Assembly: GCA_002441205.1 (NCBI GenBank)
Contig: DJVN01000252.1
Span: forward strand, 1 to 6,709
Reading direction: 5' to 3'
DNA from: Syntrophaceae bacterium UBA6255
GTDB lineage: Bacteria > Desulfobacterota > Syntrophia > Syntrophales > Smithellaceae
DNA: 6,709 bases
The notes under the pieces are model-generated. The model was not told the DNA's origin. It saw only the letters and a list, made by a program, of their open reading frames with translations, and searched no databases. Both the position numbers and the translations under genes were made by a program. Within the stretch, counting starts at the first letter, position 1. The number at the start of each line of letters is the position of its first letter. Shown here one piece after another: positions 1 through 5,732 of this stretch.

Positions 1-1012
1 GCATCTGATAGGAATCTTCGTTGATACTGCGGGCGCAACTGACACCGGCAATGGCATCCGGCCCGTCTTTTTTGATAATCTCTTTGAATTTGTTCGCCAC
101 CAGATCGAGCGCTTCATCCCACGAGGCTTCGCGGAATTCGCCATTGGCCTCGCGAATCAGCGGCGTTTTTAGTCTTTCCTCGGAATAGATGAAGTCATAG
201 GCAAAACGGCCCTTCACGCAAAGCCGGCCCTGGTTGGGCTGGGCATCTTCAACGGCTGTCACTTTTATAATCTTGCCGTCTTTCACATGCAGTAACTGCT
301 GACAGCCAACGCCGCAGTAAGGGCAGGTGGTGCGGATTTTCTGAACTTCCCACGGACGTCCCAGACCTTTGGCTTTTTTCTCTGTCAGGGCGCCGACCGG
401 ACAGACTTGCACGCACTGCCCGCAGAAAACGCATTCGCTGATTTCATCATTGTACGCTGTATCACCGCCTGTAACAACCTTGCTCTTCTTGCCGCGATAG
501 CCTTGTGATATGGCACGATTCACCACAACCTCATTACAGGCCTGTACACAGCGGCCGCAGAGAATGCAACGGCTGAAATCACGAACGATAAATGGATTTT
601 GATCTTCTTTGGGATAGATCTCTTTTTCATCTTTTTCCGGAAATTGCAATTTGGTGATTTTATAGAAATACGCGAGATCCTGCAGGCGGCAATTACCGTT
701 GGATTCGCACATCAAACAGTTATGTCTGCCGCTGGAAAGCATAAACTCAACGATCATTTTTCTGGAGCGATGCACTAATTCCGTTTCAGTAAATACTTCC
801 ATATTCGGAGACACCGGCGTGGAACAGGCCGCCACCAGTGACCGTGCGCCCTTTACCTCTACACAGCAAACACGGCAGGCACCGGTCGGTGTAGAACCTT
901 TTAAATAACAAAGTGTAGGAATTTCGACTCCACCATTTCGCGCCGCTTCCAGAATCATTTGACCCTGTTTAAACGGCGTCTCTTTTCCGTTTAAAATAAA
1001 TGTATCAGCCAT
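1..1012 (-). CDS. fdhA: Formate dehydrogenase catalytic (alpha) subunit with NuoG-like N-terminal iron-sulfur region, partial
   Basis: This is the N-terminal 337 codons of a large molybdopterin oxidoreductase that continues past the left edge. Seen in order: a [2Fe-2S] ferredoxin domain with C35, C46, C49 and C63; a His-Cys cluster segment with H97, C99, C102 and C108; two ferredoxin [4Fe-4S] motifs, C149/C152/C155/C159 and C194/C197/C200/C204; and the [4Fe-4S] motif of the molybdopterin domain, C230/C233/C237 plus C265 followed by K267. The family oxidises formate to CO2 or runs in reverse, passing electrons through the cluster chain to NAD, ferredoxin or a partner hydrogenase. The stretch ARSINEDSY near residues 327-335 resembles the part of formate dehydrogenases just before the active-site Sec/Cys, which lies outside the window. 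The start is ATG at 1012 with GGAG 8 nt upstream. A related NADH- or hydrogenase-linked molybdoenzyme is the main alternative; the NuoG-like front end alone would not separate them. Confidence 0.93.
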   Translation of the reverse strand, partial: MADTFILNGKETPFKQGQMILEAARNGGVEIPTLCYLKGSTPTGACRVCCVEVKGARSLVAACSTPVSPNMEVFTETELVHRSRKMIVEFMLSSGRHNCLMCESNGNCRLQDLAYFYKITKLQFPEKDEKEIYPKEDQNPFIVRDFSRCILCGRCVQACNEVVVNRAISQGYRGKKSKVVTGGDTAYNDEISECVFCGQCVQVCPVGALTEKKAKGLGRPWEVQKIRTTCPYCGVGCQQLLHVKDGKIIKVTAVEDAQPNQGRLCVKGRFAYDFIYSEERLKTPLIREANGEFREASWDEALDLVANKFKEIIKKDGPDAIAGVSCARSINEDSYQM

Positions 1013-1051
1013 GCTTCTATCTCCATCTTCAATTAAAATAAATATCACATT

Positions 1052-1079
1052 TGACATATGCCAATGATGATATATGTCA
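1052..1079. promoter_or_regulatory. Perfect inverted repeat in the fdh leader (possible operator)
   Basis: TGACATAT at 1052-1059 is matched exactly by ATATGTCA at 1072-1079, with a 12-base gap, so the arm centres are about two helical turns apart. That geometry suits a dimeric DNA-binding protein. It lies 40 bases upstream of the formate dehydrogenase start codon and downstream of the candidate promoter. It is not a terminator, because no T-run follows on either strand. The binding protein is unknown. Confidence 0.4.
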
Positions 1080-1087
1080 GGAATGGT

Positions 1088-1116
1088 ACATACAACAGTG
1101 ACCGTCAGTCTGTCAA
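1088..1116 (-). promoter_or_regulatory. Candidate sigma-70 promoter for the formate dehydrogenase gene
   Basis: On the minus strand a perfect TTGACA -35 (1116-1111) is followed after 17 bases by GTATGT (1093-1088), a poor -10. The -35 and its flank (AATTGACA) are identical to those of the candidate promoter of the alcohol dehydrogenase operon. The weak -10 suggests an activated promoter, or that the match is chance. No convincing sigma-54 -24/-12 pair was found in this spacer. Confidence 0.3.
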
Positions 1117-1132
1117 TTGAAATCAAGAAGAT

Positions 1133-1155
1133 TGTGTTATGTTTTAATTAACACA
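1133..1155. promoter_or_regulatory. Perfect inverted repeat between the aldehyde dehydrogenase and fdh genes
   Basis: TGTGTTA at 1133-1139 pairs with TAACACA at 1149-1155 across a 9-base AT-rich gap. It lies just upstream of the candidate fdh -35, where an activator or repressor would bind. As RNA it is a weak AT-rich stem with no T-run, so it is a poor terminator for the aldehyde dehydrogenase gene. The function is inferred from position only. Confidence 0.35.
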
Positions 1156-1224
1156 CTTGCCAATTATTAATATAATCTCCCCAGCAGCTAAATGATTAAT
1201 ATATCAATGATTTCTATAAGAGTA

Positions 1225-2859
1225 TTACTTTCTTAGAAAGGATCGATACCAGGCATGCGACAACTTATTGAAGCCGACAAAACGTTCCCAGAATCCTTTG
1301 CCGTGAAACATATCAATAAGACCCTTCATGCCGTCATACTGCATCTTTTCAAAGGGCTGCCACCAGAAATTCCTGCGTACAAAAGGCATGGTACTCAAAA
1401 TGTCATCGACAATAACCTGCGGCTGGGTCATTTCGGCAAAGCCGATATCCCCATGCGTCCTGCCGATACCCGTCTCTTTAAATCCACCCCAGGGTGTTTC
1501 GGCAAGGCAGTGAGTCATTAAATGATCGTTGATGGAAATGGCACCTGCCATCACTCGTCGGCCGATTTGTGCCGCTTTCTTCCTGTTCTTTGACCAGACC
1601 GAGCAGGTGAGTCCGAGATTGGAATCGTTGGCCAATGCTATGGCTTCTTCCATGGTTTCCACAGGCATAACGCCGACAACCGGCCCGAAGGTTTCATCCT
1701 TCATGACCAGCATGGTATGATCAACGTCCGTCAGTACCGTACAGGGCATAAAATTTCCTTTGATGTTTTGGGGGCATTTGCATTGCGCGAATATTTTTGC
1801 GCCTTTCGCCAGAGCATCATCAATATGTTCCTGGACGGTTGCCATCTGTTTCCGGGTGGTCATGGCGCCGATATCTATATTGAGATATTTTCCTTCTCCG
1901 ATGCGCAGGCTTTCCACTCTTTCCTTGAGTGTCGCCAGAAATTCATTATAAACTTTTTTATTGACGTAGATTCTTTCTACGCCGCCGCAGGATTGCCCTG
2001 AGTTCTGCATACCGGCCCAAACGGCTCCGCAGGCCGCGCGATACAGATCCGCGTCATCGCAAACGATCATCGCATCGTTGCCGCCCAGTTCCAATACCAG
2101 AGGAGTCAATCGTTCGGAGGCTTTCTTCATCAGATATTTCCCGATGGGTACCGAACCGGTAAAAAATAATTTATCCACGCCGGCATCAATAAACGCGTCT
2201 CCCGCCTTGCTGCCGGGCATGTTAATATACGTAAAAACATGTTCGGGAAGCCTGACATATTCGACACATTCATTGAGGATATGGCCAACGACCTGCGTTT
2301 CCGATGCAGCCTTCAATATAACCGTATTGCCGGCCAGCAAACCCATGACCACTTCGGAAAAAGGAATGGAGAAAGGATAGTTCCACGGCGCAATAATACC
2401 GACAACTCCGTAGGGCACCCGGACGATGCGGCTGCGTTTGTTCATCAGCATGATATTACCGGCTCTGAGTTTCCTATCCTTCAGAAATTTTGCAGCGTTC
2501 TTGCAGTAATACGATGTTGCCAGCGCCGCCGGGGCCACTTCTGCTACCATCGCATCACACAAGGTTTTCCCGTTATCCTGTGAAATTATCCCTGCAATTT
2601 TTGCCGAATTCTTTTGAATATATTCGGCAAACTTCATGACATATTCGATTTTCTTTTTCATGGGCAGCGCCTGCCAGGCAGGTTGAGCCTTTCGGGCATT
2701 CTGCACAGCGGTTTTAACCTCTTCGACAGTATGAACCGGGTATATGGCGATTACCTCGCCCGTCGCGGGATTGGTGCAAACGGTTCTTTCTTTTTTCTGA
2801 ACAGAAGTTTCTGTGCAGACCTCAAAATGTTTTGCCGCGCCTGATACTGGTGAAGTCAT
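1225..2859 (-). CDS. Aldehyde dehydrogenase (NAD(P)-dependent, ALDH superfamily) with aromatic C-terminal extension
   Basis: Oxidises an aldehyde to a carboxylate using NAD(P)+; 544 residues, somewhat longer than the usual 450-500. All core motifs are visible: PWNYPF with oxyanion Asn160, cofactor-site Lys183 (ILKAASE), FTGS at 233-236, catalytic general base Glu257 in LELGG, nucleophile Cys291 in GQSCGG, Glu389 in ETFGPV, and PWGGFKETGIGR around 456-467. The enzyme should therefore be active. The final 50 or so residues (about 492-544) lie beyond the normal ALDH end and are rich in Phe, Trp, Tyr and basic residues. The ATG at 2859 has a strong GAGGAGG ribosome site. It is the last gene of the operon, 52 bp after the alcohol dehydrogenase, and presumably takes that enzyme's aldehyde product. 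No terminator follows it. The substrate is not readable from sequence; a hydrophobic aldehyde is inferred from context. Confidence 0.95.
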   Translation of the reverse strand: MTSPVSGAAKHFEVCTETSVQKKERTVCTNPATGEVIAIYPVHTVEEVKTAVQNARKAQPAWQALPMKKKIEYVMKFAEYIQKNSAKIAGIISQDNGKTLCDAMVAEVAPAALATSYYCKNAAKFLKDRKLRAGNIMLMNKRSRIVRVPYGVVGIIAPWNYPFSIPFSEVVMGLLAGNTVILKAASETQVVGHILNECVEYVRLPEHVFTYINMPGSKAGDAFIDAGVDKLFFTGSVPIGKYLMKKASERLTPLVLELGGNDAMIVCDDADLYRAACGAVWAGMQNSGQSCGGVERIYVNKKVYNEFLATLKERVESLRIGEGKYLNIDIGAMTTRKQMATVQEHIDDALAKGAKIFAQCKCPQNIKGNFMPCTVLTDVDHTMLVMKDETFGPVVGVMPVETMEEAIALANDSNLGLTCSVWSKNRKKAAQIGRRVMAGAISINDHLMTHCLAETPWGGFKETGIGRTHGDIGFAEMTQPQVIVDDILSTMPFVRRNFWWQPFEKMQYDGMKGLIDMFHGKGFWERFVGFNKLSHAWYRSFLRK

Positions 2860-2911
2860 GATACGCCTCCTCTGATTGATGATCGATACTTGAGTTAATT
2901 ATTCTTAATTC

Positions 2912-4123
2912 TCAAAAAGCCTGGTTTAATACTTCCAGGGCTTCGTGGTAACTGACTTCCACGGGACTAAAAGAAATGGCGCCGTCATTGATCGTGGCCT
3001 GCGCAATTGCCGCCAGCTCGTTCCTGGTCACGCCTGCCTGACTGAGACTTAGAGGGATTCCGCAGAGCTTGTTGAGATTCCCGGTCATACCGCGTATCGC
3101 AGCCACTGTGTTTTTACTTCTTTCATCAACCGGACCTTTCGCATAATCCTCGGGTGTTGTCAGGAAACGCAGGAGCTTTCCGATGCGCTTTGCCGTTTCC
3201 GGCGATTTCCTGATGTAAAATTCCAGACCGTAAGGCAAAAGGATGGAATTGGCCACGCCGTGCGGTACATGACACTGTCCGCCGGTGGCATGCGCAAGCG
3301 CATGAATAAGCCCGCACATGGAGTTGGCAAAAGCCACTCCTGCAAGAAGCGCGGCATTGGCCATGGCTAATCTCACATCCTTGTCGCTGCCGCTTTTTAC
3401 AGCGCTTTCGATATTTTCATAAATCATCTCAATGGCTGAAAAAGCAAAAGCGTCACTCACCGGATTTTTCTGCGGACCGATATACGCCTCTACCGCGTGA
3501 GTCAACGCGTCCATTGCCGTAGCCGCGGTAATTTTCGGCGGCATGCTCACGGTCATCACCGGATCGAGGACGGCTACTTTCGGAAGCATCAGCGGTGAGG
3601 TAAACTGCATTTTCAAATTCTTTGCCGGATTAGCGATCACGGCCGCCATGGTAACTTCCGAACCGGTTCCCGCTGTCGTGGGTATGACAATAAAAGGTTT
3701 CATCGGCTTGGTCAGGCGGTTGTTTCCGGCAAACTTCATCAAATCATCCGTCTCCTCGGAGATGACAATATTCACGCCCTTAGCGCTATCGATAACCGAT
3801 CCACCGCCGACGGCGATGATCGAATCACAGCCTTGCTGCCTGTAGATGGAGGCAATTTCATTAACGGCAATATTTGAAGAATCGACAGGCGTATCATCAT
3901 ACACCGCCCCTATCTTAACCTGGGTTCCTCCAAAACTATTGATGACATGATCAACCAATCCCGCCTTGGTCACTCCCTTGTCGGTAATGATGATCGGCAT
4001 TTTCGCCCCAAGCAGCTCAAGTTCATAGGACATGCTTTCCAGCGCCTTGGAGCCTGAAATAATCTTCACGGAATTAAAAAACTCATAGTACTTGGGCAAG
4101 CCTTCCTTGGTTCCTGTATTCAC
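2912..4123 (-). CDS. Iron-containing alcohol dehydrogenase
   Basis: Group III (FucO/AdhB-type) alcohol dehydrogenase, 403 residues, close to the family's usual length. It interconverts an alcohol and an aldehyde with NAD(P)H. The N-terminal dinucleotide-binding half contains GGGSVIDSAK at 106-115 and the conserved PTTAGTGSEVT at about 148-158. The metal site is complete: Asp205, His209, His274 and His288, with the D-x3-H and 14-residue His-His spacing of FucO; the flanking His278 and His285 also match the family signature. Translation starts at GTG (4123), 6 nt after GGAGG. It lies 30 bp downstream of the SCP2-like gene and 52 bp upstream of the aldehyde dehydrogenase, so the three are almost certainly cotranscribed. 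The family covers short-chain alcohols, diols, lactaldehyde, hydroxy acids and long-chain alcohols, so specificity cannot be assigned. Confidence 0.95.
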   Translation of the reverse strand: MNTGTKEGLPKYYEFFNSVKIISGSKALESMSYELELLGAKMPIIITDKGVTKAGLVDHVINSFGGTQVKIGAVYDDTPVDSSNIAVNEIASIYRQQGCDSIIAVGGGSVIDSAKGVNIVISEETDDLMKFAGNNRLTKPMKPFIVIPTTAGTGSEVTMAAVIANPAKNLKMQFTSPLMLPKVAVLDPVMTVSMPPKITAATAMDALTHAVEAYIGPQKNPVSDAFAFSAIEMIYENIESAVKSGSDKDVRLAMANAALLAGVAFANSMCGLIHALAHATGGQCHVPHGVANSILLPYGLEFYIRKSPETAKRIGKLLRFLTTPEDYAKGPVDERSKNTVAAIRGMTGNLNKLCGIPLSLSQAGVTRNELAAIAQATINDGAISFSPVEVSYHEALEVLNQAF

Positions 4124-4129
4124 AACATA

Positions 4130-4134
4130 CCTCC
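4130..4134 (-). promoter_or_regulatory. Ribosome binding site that fixes a GTG start for the alcohol dehydrogenase
   Basis: GGAGG on the minus strand is followed by 6 bases and GTG at 4123. An ATG lies between them, only one base after GGAGG, but its frame reads ATG-TTG-TGA and stops after two codons; that TGA overlaps the GTG start. The GTG is therefore the real start, and the tiny overlapping reading frame could slightly tune initiation. Confidence 0.7.
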
Positions 4135-4153
4135 TTTATTGATATTGAAATGG

Positions 4154-4678
4154 TTATATGAAGAATCCAATGGTTGCGTTGGTGTATGCCTTGACCATAT
4201 TGATTAATGTCTTCATGGTCAGAGGTGGAACTTCTTTAATATAGAAGCGCAAAAGAAAACCGGGAAATAAGAGAGTCTGGGCGGCATTCATCACTCTGAT
4301 CATGACCATCATGTGATTGAGCTCTCCTCTGACGAATTGCCGGTTATGATAAACCAAATCGGGCGTGCTCATTCTGCCGGTCATCGCCAAGTACGCAAAC
4401 TCAATATTCTTGACGACCAATTCCAGATCCACGTGATAACCTTCTTTTTCACCGACATACTCCACCTTGTTTCCGTTTTTAAAAATCATCATGGACGGAC
4501 CATTGTTGACACTGAAACAAAAAGAAAAAGGCCTCGGCAAAGAATCCATTTCTTTTTTTACTTCCGGTATGTTTTTATACGCCGTCTCAATGCCCATCCC
4601 TAAAAAATAAAGGCTTAATCTGGTAATTTGTGTCTTGATCCATTTTTTAGGCGGTTCGATCTGATATTTATTGTTCAT
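4154..4678 (-). CDS. SCP2-like (sterol-carrier fold) small protein, first gene of the alcohol/aldehyde dehydrogenase operon
   Basis: A 174-residue protein with no signal peptide and no clear membrane helix. Residues about 51-140 show the pattern of SCP2-type lipid-binding domains: an alternating beta segment (FSFCFSVNNGPSMMIF), a further strand with VDLEL at 83-87, a helix ending in TGRMS near 100-104, then VRGEL at 116-120 followed by a long Met/Leu-rich hydrophobic helix. Known members bind lipids, sterols or acyl chains in an internal tunnel. The assignment is by eye and the fold is plausible, not proven. The start is ATG 4678 with GGGGAGGG directly upstream; an earlier in-frame ATG at 4765 is rejected because it would translate the promoter and operator. 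As first gene before an alcohol and an aldehyde dehydrogenase, it may carry or present a hydrophobic substrate. It could also be a non-catalytic partner of unknown role. Confidence 0.8.
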   Translation of the reverse strand: MNNKYQIEPPKKWIKTQITRLSLYFLGMGIETAYKNIPEVKKEMDSLPRPFSFCFSVNNGPSMMIFKNGNKVEYVGEKEGYHVDLELVVKNIEFAYLAMTGRMSTPDLVYHNRQFVRGELNHMMVMIRVMNAAQTLLFPGFLLRFYIKEVPPLTMKTLINMVKAYTNATIGFFI

Positions 4679-4747
4679 AGCCCTCCCCTTATTTTTTCTA
4701 TTGATACTTATATTGTAATTTTGAGAAACAAGAAAATTCCTTAAAAT

Positions 4748-4771
4748 ATTGTCGACTGTCGACAATCGACA
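4748..4771. promoter_or_regulatory. Palindromic operator cluster in the divergent control region
   Basis: ATTGTCGACTGTCGACAAT (4748-4766) is a perfect 19-bp palindrome around the T at 4757. It overlaps a second inverted repeat, TGTCGA-CAA-TCGACA, at 4757-4771, so GTCGAC/TCGAC occurs three times in 20 bp. TTGT/ACAA half-sites with a short centre are the style bound by FadR/FCD-class GntR regulators, and such a regulator is encoded by the divergent gene at 4968. The site lies across the predicted -10 and start of the operon promoter and the predicted -35 of the regulator promoter. Repression with autoregulation is the simplest reading (inference). Confidence 0.65.
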
Positions 4772-4780
4772 TAATATAAT
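4752..4780 (+). promoter_or_regulatory. Candidate sigma-70 promoter for the GntR regulator gene
   Basis: A perfect TATAAT (4775-4780) lies 17 bases after TCGACT (4752-4757), a 4/6 match to the -35 consensus that falls inside the palindrome. This would give a leader of roughly 180 bases before the regulator's ATG at 4968. The region is AT-rich, so chance -10 matches are common, and a closer promoter could exist. Confidence 0.4.
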
Positions 4781-4796
4781 AATTTAATATTGTCAA
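4768..4796 (-). promoter_or_regulatory. Candidate sigma-70 promoter for the SCP2-like/ADH/ALDH operon
   Basis: On the minus strand a perfect TTGACA (4796-4791), preceded by AA, is followed after 17 bases by TATGTC (4773-4768). The -10 matches only its first three bases; TATTAT at a short 14-base spacing is an alternative. Transcription would start near 4761, inside the palindrome, giving an untranslated leader of about 80 bases before the ATG at 4678. Confidence 0.45.
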
Positions 4797-4864
4797 TTTG
4801 ATTTTTGGCATTATATTGTGATTATTGAACAAATTAAGATTAAATGATCTATGTCATTATTAAC

Positions 4865-4890
4865 ATATGATTTTTTCGATTTTATCATAT
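4865..4890. promoter_or_regulatory. Inverted repeat in the GntR gene leader
   Basis: ATATGAT (4865-4871) and ATCATAT (4884-4890) form a perfect 7-bp inverted repeat around a 12-base T-rich centre. It sits between the candidate promoter and the start codon of the regulator gene. It could be a second regulator site or a weak RNA stem; AT-rich sequence makes chance repeats of this size fairly likely. Confidence 0.25.
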
Positions 4891-4967
4891 CGTGTTTTGT
4901 AGTTTTGTGATAAAAGAAGCATTAATTTTAGACTTCTTTGTATTAAATTATCAGTTGATAAATAAAT

Positions 4968-5669
4968 ATGATTGGAAAACAAAAATTATCAAATTTGAAT
5001 AACATAACTCAGCTACCTGACCAAATAGCGGAATACCTTGCCGAAAAAATCATTCATATGGAAATCAAACCCGGCGAACGCATTTTTGAGGCGAAGATTG
5101 CCCAGGAATTAGGCATCAGCCGAAGTCCCGTTCGGGAAGCCCTTTATATACTCAACAAACAGTTTCTTGTGGAATTTCAGCCGCGTCGCGGAGTCATTGT
5201 TTCGGGCTTTTCCATCAAGTTTATTTCGGATTTGTATGATGTGCTGACCGCCCTTTATACCCGCCTCGCGCAAAAAGGCTTATCGCTTGCAACGGATGAA
5301 AATCTCAAACAAATAACTCCTATTTTAAAATCCATGGAGGAATGTGCTGATAAATCCGATTTCGAAGGGTATTATGATGGAATGTTCGAATTTACATCAT
5401 TTTGCATGAAAAAGGTCAACAACCCGATTTTGGAACAAATCATTCTCAATCTTTGGCCAAGCAAAAGACGTATGGAATTTGCCACCTTATACCGGCGCAA
5501 GGAAAGCCTGCGGGAAAATTTGAATTTCTTCCTCAAAGGCACAACGGCCTATATGGATGGACATCTGGAGTTGGTTGAAAAATATATCAGTGAGTATATT
5601 GAGCACGAAAAGGAGTGCGCTATCCAGTTAGCACATGAGTTTAATCAGGATGGTATAGGCACAAAATAA
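4968..5669 (+). CDS. GntR-family transcriptional regulator, FadR/FCD subfamily
   Basis: A 233-residue one-component regulator. Residues about 14-80 are the GntR winged helix: QIAEYLAEKII, then the recognition region ISRSPVREAL (50-59), and the wing PRRGVIVSGF (72-81). Residues about 85-220 are an all-helical effector domain of FCD length. The usual metal-binding residues are largely missing: aligning on NPIL (152-155), the normal His of the FH motif is Thr143 and the Asp four residues earlier is Met139; only a late His (His213) seems kept. The effector may therefore be bound without metal, as in acyl-CoA-binding FadR. The gene is divergent from the SCP2-like/ADH/ALDH operon, with a strong palindrome between them, so it likely controls that operon and itself. 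The ATG at 4968 has no recognisable Shine-Dalgarno sequence, which suggests low expression. The ligand is unknown. Confidence 0.93.
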   Translation: MIGKQKLSNLNNITQLPDQIAEYLAEKIIHMEIKPGERIFEAKIAQELGISRSPVREALYILNKQFLVEFQPRRGVIVSGFSIKFISDLYDVLTALYTRLAQKGLSLATDENLKQITPILKSMEECADKSDFEGYYDGMFEFTSFCMKKVNNPILEQIILNLWPSKRRMEFATLYRRKESLRENLNFFLKGTTAYMDGHLELVEKYISEYIEHEKECAIQLAHEFNQDGIGTK

Positions 5670-5732
5670 TCGTTGCTCGTCTTATAATCCTCATAAATTA
5701 TTTTTGATTACACAAAATGATACAGACATTTA

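Noticed and set aside
249..908. Short open frames within the formate dehydrogenase region
   Set aside because: They are out of frame with an uninterrupted frame carrying four iron-sulfur motifs in the correct order from 1012 to the left edge.
1013..1224. Sigma-54 promoter upstream of fdh
   Set aside because: TGGCA occurs twice on the minus strand but neither is followed by the GC of the -12 element at the right distance.
1225..1240. CTTTC-TTA-GAAAG hairpin at the end of the aldehyde dehydrogenase gene as a terminator
   Set aside because: It is only 5 bp, AT-rich, contains the last sense codons and has no T-run after it.
1255..2844. Several plus-strand open frames opposite the aldehyde dehydrogenase
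   Set aside because: They are antisense shadows of a gene with complete catalytic motifs, show no recognisable domain and lack ribosome sites.
3126..3845. Short open frames overlapping the alcohol dehydrogenase on both strands
   Set aside because: The overlapped gene has an intact metal site and full family length; the alternatives show no domain features.
4679..4765. N-terminal extension of the SCP2-like protein to an upstream in-frame ATG at 4765 (203 residues)
   Set aside because: The extension would translate through the palindromic operator and predicted transcription start, has low-complexity Asn/Ile/Lys composition and no ribosome site, whereas ATG 4678 has GGGGAGGG right before it.
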